Source: Rutstroemia sp. NJR-2017a BVV2
Lineage: Eukaryota; Ascomycota; Leotiomycetes; Helotiales; Rutstroemiaceae
Direction of reading: 5' to 3'
Length of the DNA: 64,000 nucleotides
NCBI GenBank assembly: GCA_002946415.1
Contig: NJPS01000024.1
Location: forward strand, 358,718-422,717
Both the position numbers and the translations under genes were made by a program. The notes under the pieces are model-generated. The model was not told the origin of the DNA. It was given only the letters and a program-made list of their open reading frames with translations, and did no database searches. Positions 1 through 11,832 of this stretch are shown piece by piece. Each line of letters opens with the position of its first letter. Within the stretch, counting starts at the first letter, position 1.

Positions 1-875
1 TGGCTTGGCATCCTTAGTTTCTGTGGAAGCTTGGTTGGTAGTATCGGTCAAAGGTAGAGGCTCTGTAGTGGCAGGAGGCTCAGCAGCACCCTCTTCGGTT
101 GAGCGAGCCTAATATAGAATTAGTGATGATTCACACAAAAAATCTCAAGCTCTTATACTTACAGCATTGCCGCGGCGCCCCCCACGTCCGCGTGCACGGC
201 CACGTCCTCGTCCAGATTGTCTACGGCGTCCGGTACCCTCACCACCAGATTGACCCTCACCTCCGCTAGCACCTTCGGTCTTCTCGTTGGATTCTGGCTT
301 ACGAGCGAGTTGAACCGAGACCTTACGGTCAAGAATTTCCTTGCCAGAAAGCTCTGAGATAGCACGCTCGGCCTCAGTTGGAGTAGAAAGGTCGACGAAA
401 GCGTATCCGACTGGGCGGTCAGTGCGTGGGTTCTTAGGGATGGAGGTGGATTCACTGTGAGTTTTTATTAGCATATGGCTCTGTGAATGTACGTAGCTTC
501 TAGGTTTGGGTGGAGCAGAACCATCTTGCTCGTGGGAATATCGCAGGCACTCTATGCAGTTGAATGCAATTGCACAGATAGAGGCCACGCAGCAAAAATA
601 ATAACACAAAAAGGTGCTCCGGGGCCAGGTCCTTACATTAAGTAACCCTTGAAAAAGGATTGCAACTCCCCCTCGGTGGTCGCGTACGCGAGGTTACCGA
701 TGTAGAGTCTTCTTCCCTCTGCAGCGCTGGCCAAAACCGCCTCCTTGTCGGTGGCAGAGTTGGATGCCTTGTCACCCGAAGTAGGCTCGGCAGGCTTGTC
801 AGAGATGGATGTGTTGCCAAGAGAGGCAGTAACGTCGTTGACGGCGTCAGTAACTTTCTCCACGATGCTAGACAT
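1..875 (-). CDS. RRM RNA-binding protein with RGG-rich tail (3' end outside window)
   Basis: Single RNA-recognition-motif protein, probably acting in RNA processing or translation. I chose the ATG at 875 because the sequence before it (to 986) looks like untranslated leader. My model has exon 1 at 637-875, exon 2 at 163-454 and exon 3 from 108 running off the window at 1. Exon 1 gives an acidic/Ser-rich leader and RNP2 (RLYIGNLAYAT). Exon 2 completes the RRM with RNP1 (RPVGYAFVDL) and then an Arg/Gly-rich stretch (RGRGRARGRGGRRG). Exon 3 is Glu/Pro/Thr-rich. The exon 1/2 junction restores a continuous RRM across GYLI-ESTSIP. A second RRM could lie beyond the edge. The partner or target RNA cannot be told from sequence. 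Confidence 0.85.
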
Positions 876-2411
876 GATGATAGATTGAAGTTGTGGTGTG
901 GTAGGTTGGAACTGAGTAGAAGCTTGAAGTTGTGTGTAAAATTGATCGACGTTCGCTGAAAGATTTTTGAATTTCTCTCTGAACAAATGGGGGAGTTGTT
1001 GAAAGGGTAGCTAGGTGCCCTAGTGGTCTGGTTTTTGGGGGGAGGGAGGTTGGGTTGAGGTTGTTGTTGTGGGTTGGCACGATCTTGTTCTCGAAATTGG
1101 GATGTTGTCAAAAGGAAAGGGAGGGAGGTTTCGATTGCGCGTGCGGTAAGAATATATCGAAATTACTTAGCATGAGAGCTGCCGCAGTTTAGCGAGGGCG
1201 CACTTTACCGTAAGCGGTTTAAGGCGGTGGATTAAAAGCAGGGCTGGAACTCGAAATTTGCCTTATCTTGAGGGGGGCGAGAGGGTCGAGAGGGTTATCG
1301 AGCCCATTTGTGTGGAATCCGAGTAAAAATCTCACTAAAAAGCACGAATATTTACCAAATATTTACCAAACATTTACCGAATAAAGGTGGCACGATGCTT
1401 CGATAGTCCTATTATTCTGGGTCCGGAGCATAGGAAGATACAGCATGATAGGATGGCTGCGATCGGACGAACCTGAAAAGTATGGGGAAATTGGGGAAGG
1501 AGTCACTGTCGCCAAGGCCGGCCAAAGATAGGACCATCAGTAGATTTACAACAATGCTCACTCCGGCAGCCAGGTACGAGAACAGAACAGCGAACAGAGA
1601 ACAGCGACCAGAGAACGGAGAGCAAAACAGAAAACAGAGAACAGAGAACAGACAGCAGAACAGAAAACATTAGACTTCTCATTCCCATTCTCAAGACAAC
1701 GAGTACATACATGCAATCTATTCAGCGCCCAATCATGTGTTATCTTGCTTCACCGTCTCTAGTCCATGAAATACTCATCTCTTTCCCCAACGTTAAAATT
1801 CATGCAGGAGAAATTACAGCTGGCTCTCACCGTACCACTGTGGCTTTCTCGACTTCAGAGTGCGTGCTGCGTGCATATCTTGGGTACATCATCATGTGTC
1901 ACCGTTACACTCTGAATATTTGATTGTAACACCTCTGCTAATGTTCCTGCCCATTCTCTTTGTCCTCGGGCTCTTTTGTTTCTGCTTCTCGCACAATGCA
2001 TTGTCCCAGCACCAGTGTCACTGCGCAAGGCTATCTGGTTTCAAGGTTATGGTTGTCGATGCCACCTGGGATTTTCCGTGGCCTTCGGAAATATTTCGAA
2101 CAGTATCCATGACCTTCAAGGGCCAAGCTCCTGCTCGCCACGCCCGCTCTGTAAGGGGTTCTTCGGGTAAGCACGACAATGCTGTGACAAAGCAAAAGGG
2201 GAAATTCGCAGCCTTGTGGGCAATCTCGTGACTGCCAATGTTGTGTTTCTTTGATGACTGATGACACAAACGAGAAAGAACGAAGAAAAATTGATTTCTT
2301 ATCGGCGACTTATCGGAGCTGAGCTGCCACAGGACGTGGTTTCCCACAACCAACATCCGGCGACAAGATATCTGTAACAATTACTCGAAAGAGATAGAAT
2401 ACCAAAACCAG
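876..2411. other. Intergenic region between divergent RRM and TAH18 genes
   Basis: About 1.5 kb between two divergent starts. It holds a short cluster of ATTTACC repeats (about 1350-1382), a purine-rich repeat (annotated separately) and no convincing coding sequence. Open frames here are short, lack family features and shadow each other on opposite strands. It should contain both promoters. Confidence 0.6.
1578..1668 (+). repeat. Imperfect tandem GAACAGA/AAACAGA purine repeat
   Basis: About 90 bp built from variants of a 7-8 bp unit (gaacaga, gaacagc, aaaacag, agacagca). One strand is almost pure A/G with regularly spaced C. It is a low-complexity minisatellite-like tract in the divergent promoter region; no function is evident. 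Confidence 0.75.
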
Positions 2412-4911
2412 ATGTCTGCATCTCCGAATGGCCAACGACATGATAGAACCGCGCTCATATTGTACGGCTCGGAAACGGGCAATTCCCAAGATCTTGCTGA
2501 GGAATTGGGCCGTGTGGCGGAACGACTTCATTTCATGACAAGGGTGTGTGAGATGGATCAACTCATTGACCTTGTATGTCACTGTTCCACATTCGTGCGA
2601 CCCTGCTAGGGCACATGATATAAAATGAAGATATACTCACCGAAGCTCCTTACCTACGACAGAATGAATTATCCAAATACACTTTTATACTTTTTACAGT
2701 CTCCACCACAGGACAAGGAGAATTCCCCAGAAACTCACGGCAATTTTGGAAAAGTCTTCTAAGAAAGAAGTTACCTCCTGACTGCTTGAATCACGTATCT
2801 TTCACAACTTTTGGTCTTGGAGACAGTTCTTATCCAAAGTAATTGGGATGGAAAATATCTTCGCTTGCGAAAAGTGCTGACCGTGCACTAGATTCAATTT
2901 TGCGGCTCGAAAGCTGCACAAAAGGTTAGAACAACTCGGCGCAAACGAAATATATCCTCGTGGAGAGGCAGATGAACAACATGAAGACGGGTAAGCAAGT
3001 CTTGCAACGAACAACTCAATAATTTTATCAGTTTCTTTCACATGGATTCACTGCTATGAGAATATAGCTTCTACTCCTTCCATGCTCTACCTGCTGTTCC
3101 TTCGAAAACTCTAACATCAAACGAATAGTATTGATGGGACCTTCCTGTCCTGGTCTGCTGATTTCAGAAAGACCCTCCTCTCAACGTACCCTTTACCGGA
3201 TGGTTTATCGCCGATAGCCGATGATATCCTTCTACCTCCAAAATATAGTCTCCAGATAAATGAAGAGTATTCCGAGAGTATCGAGAAACCCCAATCACCC
3301 TCCAAAATCGATCTCGGCGTCGAACTTGAAGGTAATGGTGAACGTGAAGGTGAATTAGACCAGTTGGACTCGGTCAGGAAGGCAGAAGACAAACCGAATG
3401 CCACTCTCAACTCCGATCTTAGCAGCCACCAAGTTGAATCAAGCACTGAACCGCTTCGAGAGAGATCTGCTGACGAGGAAGAAACTATGGCGACAATGAT
3501 TACAGAGCCAGGCTGGCAGGGGCCCAGACCACTTCAGCAATTGAAAGGCGATTGTAATGACCCACCAAACAGCATTGACAATGACTTCCCAAAAAGCGCG
3601 CATCTCGAATTCGATGATTCGATCGTAGCGAAAGTCGTTGGCAATGATCGCGTCACTCCTACCGACCATTGGCAAGACGTCCGAAAAATCACCCTCAAAA
3701 TGCCACTGGCAGACCCCAGCCTCAATCCAGGAGATACAATCACAATCTGGCCCAGGAATTTTCCCAAGGACGTTCAAACGCTGATCGATCTCATGGGCTG
3801 GAACGAAGTAGCCGATAAACGCTTAATATTCAAACTAGAAGGCCCTCGCTCCTTCAATGACCCCTTCTTCATGTCCAAAGCGCCCGGTCTTATGCCCGTC
3901 AAAAACTCCACTCTCCGCGACCTCCTCACCCACAACCTCGACTTCAACGCCATCCCCAAACGCCACTTCTTCTCCATCATCGCGCACTACACCAACGACC
4001 AAATGCACAAGGAGCGACTCGAAGAATTCCACAATCCCATCTACACCGACGAATTCTTCGACTACACCACTCGCCCCCGCCGCAGCATCCTTGAAGTCCT
4101 TCAAGACTTCCCCAGCGTCAAACTCCCCTGGCAAAACGTCACCACCATCTTCCCGCCCATCCGCGGCCGCGAATTCAGCATCGCTAGCGGCGGCATCCTG
4201 CACAAACAACTCCCTGGCCGCCACAAAATGATGACCGTGGAACTCCTCGTCGCCATCGTCAAATACCGCACCGTGCTTCGCAAAATCCGCAACGGGCTCT
4301 GCTCCCGCTATCTCGGCGCCATCCCCGTAGGCCACGAAATCACCATCCAGATTAAAGAAAACACCCTCTTCAACCACATCCCCAAAAACGAGCCTTTCCA
4401 TCCCCTCATCCTCATCGGCGCCGGCACCGGCGTCGCACCACTACGCTCGCTGATCTGGGACCGTGCAGAGAGGCGCATTGCCGCCGCGCCGGGTGTGAAA
4501 TATGGCCCCACGATGCTGGTATATGGGAGCCGGAACCGGGACAAAGATTTCTTCTTCCGAGACGAATGGCCGCGGCGGGAATTATTCGTCGGCAAAGTCC
4601 TGACTGCGTTTTCGAGAGACAACGAGGCCGCGAGTGGGAGGAAAGTATACGTGCAGGATGTTATACGCAGAGAGGGGAAGCTGATAGCGGAGTATTTAAC
4701 GAATGGCGCGATGGTGTATGTTTGTGGGAGTTCGGGGAATATGCCGAAGGCGGTGAGGGAGGCGTTGGTGGAGGTGTTGATGCAGTGGGGGGTGAGGTTC
4801 GCGGCGGGGAGCGATGGGGAGAGGGTGGTGGAGAAGTTGGATCGGGGGACGGCGGAACATCATATTGCGATGTTGGAGAAGTGGAAGAGGTATATACAGG
4901 AGACGTGGTAG
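2412..4911 (+). CDS. TAH18: NADPH-dependent diflavin oxidoreductase (TAH18/NDOR1 type)
   Basis: Passes electrons from NADPH through FAD and FMN to the Dre2/anamorsin Fe-S protein in cytosolic iron-sulfur cluster assembly (family knowledge). Exons 2412-2573, 2663-2838, 2892-2990 and 3129-4911 total 2220 nt, giving 739 residues, longer than the usual roughly 600-650. The N-terminal flavodoxin domain starts at ILYGSETGNSQDLA and continues through VSTTGQGEFP and FGLGDSSYP. A long charged, probably disordered linker follows (about residues 200-300). The FAD-binding motif GREFSIASGG lies near residue 490, the NADPH motif IGAGTGVAPLRS near 575, and VYVCGSSGNMP near the end; the protein ends in an aromatic (ETW). 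The extended linker accounts for much of the extra length. Convergent with the GH36 gene, 322 bp away. Confidence 0.92.
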
Positions 4912-5233
4912 ATGGGTAGATAGGTGTGAAGGGAGGAAGGAAGGGTATGGATTGTTAAGAAAAACACAGGTGTGATACGATTCATTCATATTCACCGTTC
5001 GTTGATTCAAAAGTCTTTAGAGAAAAATTGGAATAGAATGATATGTCGTATTCATTTTATATCGTTTGAATTCTGTCTCTTGGTTGATTAGTTGCTGCTG
5101 GTATGTGAGATACAATGAACCTTTCAAAGCGCGGGCGTGAAGCATGCTCAACTGAGCAAACAGATAAACATCAGCGAAAAGTTCCAGCATACCCTTCTAG
5201 ACAGAATTACTTCTCCTTTCCCAATCCTATCCC

Positions 5234-8200
5234 TCACCTCGCCGGCATCATCCCATCCATCCAAACCCCCACCTCAACCATTACCCCTTTCCTCCCTCCT
5301 CCATTCCCTCCCCCATTCCCTCCCTCTTCCTCCCCCTCAATCCCAACCCCCCTCCCCCGCATCTCCTCCACCGCCGCCCCCATATCCACATCCACCACAT
5401 ACGCGCCCCGCCCCCTCCCCACCTCGCTATCGAACCTGATCCGCGCAGAGCAATCCGAGAGATCGGTGCCGTTAACAACGATGCTGCAGATCTGCGGGTC
5501 GAAGGGGATATTCGCTTGGGGGGAGAGCAGGCAGAGGGTGAAGGTGCCGTGGAGGGGGAGGAGGGTGGTGTGTAGGGAGAGGAGGGGGGTTTGGTTTGGT
5601 GGGGGGTGGAGGGTAGTGGTGAGGAGGGATGAGGAGGGGAGGAGGAGCGTGGTGTGTCCTAGGGGAGTGGTTTGTAGGAGCGGAGAGCTGGGGGAAGAGG
5701 GGGGTTGTTGGGTACTGAGGACTGGGTGCGCGGTGAGTATGTCCCAGCCGGCGGGGGGGAGGGTGATAAGTATTTTAGTAGAGGGGGAAGAATCCACAGA
5801 CAACGCCTGGGTAATTTTGCTTGATGCGAAAGACCGAATGATATATTCCTTCGCAGGATCAATCTCGGGAAAATCAGAAAGACTTAGAATTTCAGAAATC
5901 GGTTTAGACGGATACGGATTAAACAGCCCGAGAACAGGCGTCCCGGAACAAATCGTCGTAGTGCTGATTTTCAAAATTCGATGTTCTTTGTCGCCAGCGT
6001 ACGCGTATGCGGTTTTGCCGGGCCGGACGGGGAGGGTAATTCCAGGGGTTTTGGAGCCGGGGAGGGAGGATAGAGGGGGCGCGATGATGGTGGAGAGGAG
6101 GTTGTTGTTGTGGTGGTTGGGAGTATCGGTGATGGAGATGAGGCCACCGGACAGGCAGCGGGCGGCGGCGTGGTAGGTTGAGAAGTCGGGATTTTGAGAT
6201 TCGGATGGAGATGGAGCGGGCTTCATAGATGTGGTTTGGAACATGTCCCAGTCTGGGGTGATGCCGTCGAGATGGGTGGTTAGGAGGGAGGTGTGGGAGT
6301 TGGTGTGGATGTGCCTGGTTGTGTTAGTGGCAAGGAGGGGGTGGTGTGGGGGAGATGAGGTACCATGGGTGGGAATCGGGTTGGTTGGGCCAGAAGTCGT
6401 CGGAGTTGCGCATGGCGATTCTGTGCGTTGTGGATGATGGGTTCGAAGATAATAGAATTTCGGGAGAGAAGATGTTGGATGGGTACTGAGCCATACATGA
6501 AATCACCTTGTTCCCGAAATGCTTTGTTGCAGAGGCGTGAATAGCCGCTTGATAGGCAGGTATTAAGTCTCGTCTATCGGCTGAGTTCTTGATGTCGTCC
6601 AGTAACCCTTGGGTGTCTAGTTTGACTGCATTAACTCCGCAGTCAACCAGAAAGCTACTACGCATTAGCTTGAGGGCTTCGCTGTAGGAGCATGCAGCCC
6701 AAACTTACGAATAAAAGTCATCATAAAACCTCTGAACATCCACACTATCAATTACCCAGATTCCTTCCCCTTTCTTCATATCGATCGATCTCAGTTTGTA
6801 CTTCTTTCCAATCTCACTGTCTGGCTCAATCCCTCCCCAGTAACCGAAAACGCCGTGCCAGACGCCGATATTTTTTACCCAAGGGAACTCCTTTTTGATC
6901 TCCGATACTAACATTTTGAGGCTGTCTGGGAATGATTTCGAGGAGGCTTGAATGCTTGCCAAGCGGTGCTGGAAGATAGTGGAGCCATAAGGAACAACAG
7001 ACTGCCAACCATCGTCTATGATAATTGTGGAGGGGTAAATGTCTGATGCATTCAGGTCATGGAGGGCAGCCATGAATGAGCTATACGTCAGCTCAGGACC
7101 AAGTGAGTTCCAGGTACAATATATGAGTCCATTATGAAAGTCATCTTGCGTCAGAGACTCTGCCTTGATTCCCCCTTTCAGAGGGTAGCCTTTGTCTGAG
7201 CATGGCTTTGTTGCTGCGCCTTGACTTATCAGCGCTTTTGTTCGTGCCATCACCATTTCAATGCCTTCTTCTATCGTGTCACCAATTGCGCATATCAAGA
7301 GCCCGTCTTTTGGGGTCATTTCATCATTCCTTCCTAGTGCAATGATGTTCCCTGCGTCATCTGACTTCACAGTCATCACAACCCCGTCGGTGCTCACAGC
7401 TAGCACCACGAAATGATAACCATCATTTCTCAAGAATGAGAGGAGAATTGCTTCTTCATCCAGATCCAGTTTTGAAAATCCATGTCGAGGACATAACCAG
7501 AAGTTCGATTGTCGGACAAGCGCAAAGTACCTGGTGAAAGAGGTTGGGAGACCAACAACGAATTGCTCAAAGAAAGGCTCCTGGGACGACGATGCTGGTA
7601 TTGGAATGGAGATTGTCCATAGCGAGGCCGTTGATGAGTCGGGTACATGTGTTTCAATCCTACAGCCTGGGGAGATGCCATGGATATAATATCCCAAGGG
7701 GGTGGTCAATGCAGTTGGAGTTGATGGACGTTTAAAAATGAGCTCCCCATCGCCCAATTCGTCAGGGCCATCTTTCACCCATATCCAATCCGCCTCTCCT
7801 TTTCGCCGATACTTCACCGTGAAATTGAAGCAATTGCTCCTATCTGTCCAGTTGAAAAGAGTATTGGTGAAAGTAAGTGGTGGTTGCTCGTGATGCGGGG
7901 TGTTGGCTTCGAAGGATGACGTAATCGGATTCGGATGGCTGTCATTGAGCTTCGTTCTTCTCAGTACAGTTATCCAAAACAATTCGCGTGCATGTTAATA
8001 CTTACTACTTCGATTAGTCCATCCGTCTCGTTAAGGTCCAATTGTTCCCATTCTCGACTATGGGTGCCGTTGTGCCAAAGAGCCACGTCCCAGCCTGTCT
8101 CTTCGGCGCCGCCCTCGGGGAACAAAACGACTGTGATAGGCAGCTGTGTACCACGTTAGCAGGACGGCCTTTCAAATCGGGATGATGATCGCCAATGCTA

Positions 8201-8273
8201 ATATTCGTACCGAGTCATCATCATGAATGGTTGTTTGTCCTAAGATTGGATCACAGACGACTCGAGCGGACAT
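5234..8273 (-). CDS. Glycoside hydrolase family 36, raffinose-synthase/Sip1-type
   Basis: Related to alkaline alpha-galactosidases and raffinose/stachyose synthases. The substrate of fungal members is not settled, so galactosidase versus galactosyltransferase activity is open. Five exons (8211-8273, 8006-8143, 6709-7949, 6364-6681, 5234-6314) total 2841 nt, 946 residues. The N-terminal beta domain (VALWHNGTHSREWEQL) is followed by the barrel with IIIDDGWQ, the nucleophile region VNAVKLDTQG (Asp near residue 501) and the probable acid/base in RNSDDFWP (near 574), then WHIHTNSH across a splice junction. The C-terminal beta domain is degenerate and rich in Ser/Pro/Gly; the last roughly 80 codons are strongly C/T- or G/A-biased. 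No signal peptide is visible, so it is probably intracellular. The antisense open frame over the 3' half is a shadow. Confidence 0.88.
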
Positions 8274-8971
8274 TATCCGTTTATCCTGATCTGTCCCTTT
8301 TGGTGCAGTTGGTCATTTGTATATCATAAACGCGGAGTCTAAGGTCGGTCTTTCGGTAGGAAGAATCATCACAGCCTAAGTGGGCTAGTCTTTTTCGATC
8401 CCACTCCTGAGTTCTGACCCCGCCCCCGGCTCCGCCCCGCTAAGATAATAATGGGTTCGAGAAACACAGAGCGACGACTGTGACCTCGCGTACAGTAAGA
8501 CAGGAGTTTAGGGGTTCAAATCTACCATAGTGATATTGAGCAGAGGTACAGCACCATTCCATACACTGTCGGTCAGCTATTCGTCACACATGGAAGCAGC
8601 ATTCTTCGTTGTTAGTTTTCTAGCACAAGCAATACTTAATTTCTCGCACGACGGGGCTTCACTGAAGGCTCACTTTCTTGTTTTATCCAGCCGGTTACTA
8701 TCACCACCATATGTTTGGTACTGTTCTGGAAGGTTACTGTCTACTTTCTCCTTGATGCTTCTGAAGGTGGTTTTAAAAATCTCGCATTTAATTGAATTTG
8801 CTAACTTAGGAATATGTGTGTAAAATCACGCTCTAACTCAATCCCCTTTCAGGAATAAGGTTTATCCAGAAACCATCTTAAACGTGTAATTACCTCCCTC
8901 TAACTGAATATTTCATATCAGATGTGCGAGTTGCGCACTCCACCGCTGGATACGGTCCTCTGCCGGATTTT
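8274..8971. other. Intergenic, no supported gene
   Basis: Upstream of the GH36 start there is a G/C-rich patch (about 8415-8440). A 97-codon open frame on the plus strand (8530-8823) has no recognisable motif and is hydrophobic and Leu/Ser-rich in a way typical of chance frames. A T-arm-like string near 8512 was checked and rejected as a tRNA. Confidence 0.5.
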
Positions 8972-9604
8972 CTACATGTTTCGGGGTTGCCGCAAGCCAA
9001 GTTTTTTTTTTGACTGGGGTAGTTCCATGGTATGAATGACATGGAAACCTGCATCTTCGAATGCTCTTTGGTCTTTAACATTCTCGACATCAGCAAATAC
9101 AAGCTCCTCTGCGCCAAATTCTACAGTGGGTTCGTATGATGGACGGGGTGCGAGATGACTCGGATCTTCTGGCAGGCTCCACCAAAATTTCATAAAAGCT
9201 TGTATGAGCTCAGTAGAATATGTACTCTCTTTCATATCGGGGTTAAAAGCGCTTGTAAACATAGGCCAGCTTTTCATGAATTTCAACCCAATATCGCCGA
9301 TAAATTTGTCCGGGTCCTCGGTTCCGTCGTCTTTTCGACCAAAAACGGCCAGGACGATTCGAGAAATGTATTTTGGTGCATTAATTTCGATCTTGAGACT
9401 TTCCACGTTCTTGCTGACAGTTGCTGGATTCAACTTCGAGGTCTCCTTCAAAAACTGTTCGTATTTCTCAACATCAGAGGATCGGTATGGGCGAACGATG
9501 AAGTGCTCGGTGATGATAGGTAGAGGAAGATCGCTCTTGATAACTTTGCGGGGTGAGGTACGGATGACCGGAGCACGAGGATGAATGTGAACCTGAGGAG
9601 GCAT
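8972..9604 (-). CDS. GNAT-family acetyltransferase (RimJ/RimL-like)
   Basis: Intronless, 210 residues. A short Pro-rich leader precedes the opening strand and helix of a GNAT fold (ITEHFIVRPYRSSDVEKYEQF), then FIGDIGLKF, the helix around STELIQAFMKFWW, ELVFADVENVKDQRAFEDAGF and a C-terminal strand (FHVIHTMELP). In this subfamily the acetyl-CoA signature Q/RxxGxG/A is replaced by divergent residues, so catalytic competence is uncertain. The substrate could be an amine, a protein N-terminus or a small molecule. It borders the accessory block that begins at 10.1 kb. Confidence 0.8.
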   Translation of the reverse strand: MPPQVHIHPRAPVIRTSPRKVIKSDLPLPIITEHFIVRPYRSSDVEKYEQFLKETSKLNPATVSKNVESLKIEINAPKYISRIVLAVFGRKDDGTEDPDKFIGDIGLKFMKSWPMFTSAFNPDMKESTYSTELIQAFMKFWWSLPEDPSHLAPRPSYEPTVEFGAEELVFADVENVKDQRAFEDAGFHVIHTMELPQSKKKLGLRQPRNM

Positions 9605-10134
9605 TTTGGACTGCTTGAACGAATATTGAGGAGTTGCTTGACTGTTTGGCCTGCTTGAACGAATATTGAAAAGTTGCTTGAATGTGAAAAATAAAGATTG
9701 CAGATATGTCTATAGCAACTAAAGCGAAGAAGGCCAATTTATAGGCCATCTTGAGGCATTTTTGATACTTCGTGACGTGACGCAGGGACGCTGATTCAAA
9801 GGAAAACAAGACATACAGGAAACAGCACTGTGATTGACTTGCCAACACTTTTCTGTAGTGAATCATACGCGAAAAGTTTCTTTGTTTGATGAACTACTCC
9901 TAAACAGAATCTTTTTTCTGTGGTCAAATAAAAGACGTTTCTCTGATGTAGAATGACCTGAAGTACCGCTCGTGCTCTACGAGTCACACTTCTTACATAT
10001 CTCATTTTTCAGCCTTTTTAATTATTCACAGTCAATTATTTTCGTTTGAGGGGCTCACTGAGAAAGTACAACCACGAGAGTAGAGAGCCCGGCTGAGAAC
10101 CCGAACTTCTTCTGAGCTTCATACACGAACAGTT

Positions 10135-10896
10135 ATGTCACCAACCCAAGAATTTCAGTCCGAGGAGGTTAGAAACGGAGAGTCAACAGGGTTACTAAAA
10201 TATACCAAGGACTGCAACCGTTATCAACAAGCAATCATCAAGCGTAAAGAGCTACTGAATGAAGCTGAAAGCTATATATCGAGGCACAAGATCTGTCTCA
10301 TGGACAGATTAACACGGAAAAAGAACGAAATGAGAGACTATATCGAGGAAGCCATGTTAGAATTGATGGAAAAAGCGATAATAGACTTGGATCTTACGAT
10401 GGCCGAGTTCGTCGACAGAATAATGTGGTGGCGGTACATTGCACGGTTGATAGCAGAGAAATATATGATTTCAAATCCTAGTGGTCCTAAATTGTCATTT
10501 GGAACAAGTGACCTTTCTCTTTCTTGGCAGAGGCTGCAAGTCATACGCAAAGCACCTGAATGGTCGAGATATACAGGGCAGTTTCCTATAGATGCAAAAG
10601 AGTTCTGGAATATTGCTTGGAGGAATCACAGGAAAAACATCCTACCAGAAATGACTGAAGCGACGAAATGGCTCATTTTCGCCGATATTGACAACTTTAC
10701 CACGAAAGAACTGGTTAAGAAAGATAAGATCTCATTTCAGATAACCTCAGAAGACTGCTATGCGATTGCGGTTGGTATGGATTACAGAGATTTGGAGAAC
10801 AGCGAGAAATTCTTACCTTGGATTAATACCCCTGCCGCTGATGTTGACGACAAAGCTTTCGATGAACACATGGCATTTACTTTTGACTTCGAATGA
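10135..10896 (+). CDS. Orphan paralogue family member 1 (253 aa)
   Basis: Function unknown. Intronless with a clear ATG. The N-terminal 75 residues are charged and helical (KRKELLNEAESYI, RKKNEMRDYIEEAM). A core at about 83-128 contains LTMAEF, WWRYIARLIAEKY and KLSFGTSDLS, which aligns with members at 16.9 and 19.1 kb: LT-x2-EF, then an aromatic pair, [LI]-x2-A-[EQ]-KY, then K-[LI]-x-F-G. The C-terminal part (ITSEDCYAIAVGMDYRDLEN to about 230) matches the C-terminus of the next gene, 14 of 28 residues identical by eye. Mostly charged and soluble; no signal peptide or membrane segment. Tandem context implies local duplication. Confidence 0.65.
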   Translation: MSPTQEFQSEEVRNGESTGLLKYTKDCNRYQQAIIKRKELLNEAESYISRHKICLMDRLTRKKNEMRDYIEEAMLELMEKAIIDLDLTMAEFVDRIMWWRYIARLIAEKYMISNPSGPKLSFGTSDLSLSWQRLQVIRKAPEWSRYTGQFPIDAKEFWNIAWRNHRKNILPEMTEATKWLIFADIDNFTTKELVKKDKISFQITSEDCYAIAVGMDYRDLENSEKFLPWINTPAADVDDKAFDEHMAFTFDFE

Positions 10897-11832
10897 TGGG
10901 TCAGAAACTATTAATTGATTACCTTTACATTTGAACTTAAGAACTACCAATGGAATTACGCGTTGAAGCTTATGCTATAACGTTGACTTGCAAGATGACA
11001 GTCTCGGAACCAGCGATGACTTCTGTCTAATGACTCCTGAAGCCTGAATTCTTGACCTTCAACATGAATCAGATCCATTTTATTTCGGGAGAAAAGCCAT
11101 CCATATCTCTAAGCTACAGGAACCTTAAAATAGCATTATAGCACATGGTTTCCTCACACTCGTTACCACATACTTCCTATATCTCATGCAATCACCTCTA
11201 GAATATGACCATCTTTCAAACACAGAATGATTCGCACAAGTTCCATGATAGCCTATATACTCTTTACAGAAACTTCAACCCAATGGATATGAAGAATGGG
11301 TTCTTTATATCCATTCCGTGAGTCCGTTGCACATCGAGCACCGTGCATGATGCATGGGGGAGGGCAGCTGAGTGGGATATCTAACATCCCTTTCGGACTT
11401 CTCGCTGCATCTAATCACTTAGTTTATGATATATGACGTCTTTGAAGTACTTGATTGGATAACATGCATCTAGTAGGCAAACTGTCCACTAACTTTTCTC
11501 ACATTCACAGCTAGGTATTCAACGCATTCTCCGAACAACAGCGAGTGGAATTGCTCAATAAAGAATCAGTCAACAGCAACATGTTCATTCACAGAATAAA
11601 CAATAAGTAGCACCCTTGTATCTGAGCGGTAGAAGACTATTAGAGGAGCAGCTTTCGCCTTTGAGATATGTTTTATTGATCCATCACCAGCTCAACTTGA
11701 ATATCAAACTACCAACCACCTGCACACCGCGGGAAGTTTTCCATAGCATTAGTCTGGATCATTACCAACGCGATTATCTCTGCTACCGCGCGTTAGGACG
11801 ACAGCAGTACTTCTATCCAGCTCAGAAGTTAA

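Noticed and set aside
3835..4401. 188-codon minus-strand frame, Val/Glu/Gly-rich
   Set aside because: Antisense shadow of the TAH18 FAD domain.
5115..6176. 353-codon plus-strand open frame
   Set aside because: It lies antisense to the GH36 3' half, has low-complexity Pro/Ser and Arg/Gly composition, and shows no domain; the minus strand carries the family motifs.
8500..8530. GGTTCAAATCT string resembling a tRNA T-arm
   Set aside because: No pairing T-stem, D-arm, anticodon arm or acceptor stem could be found around it.
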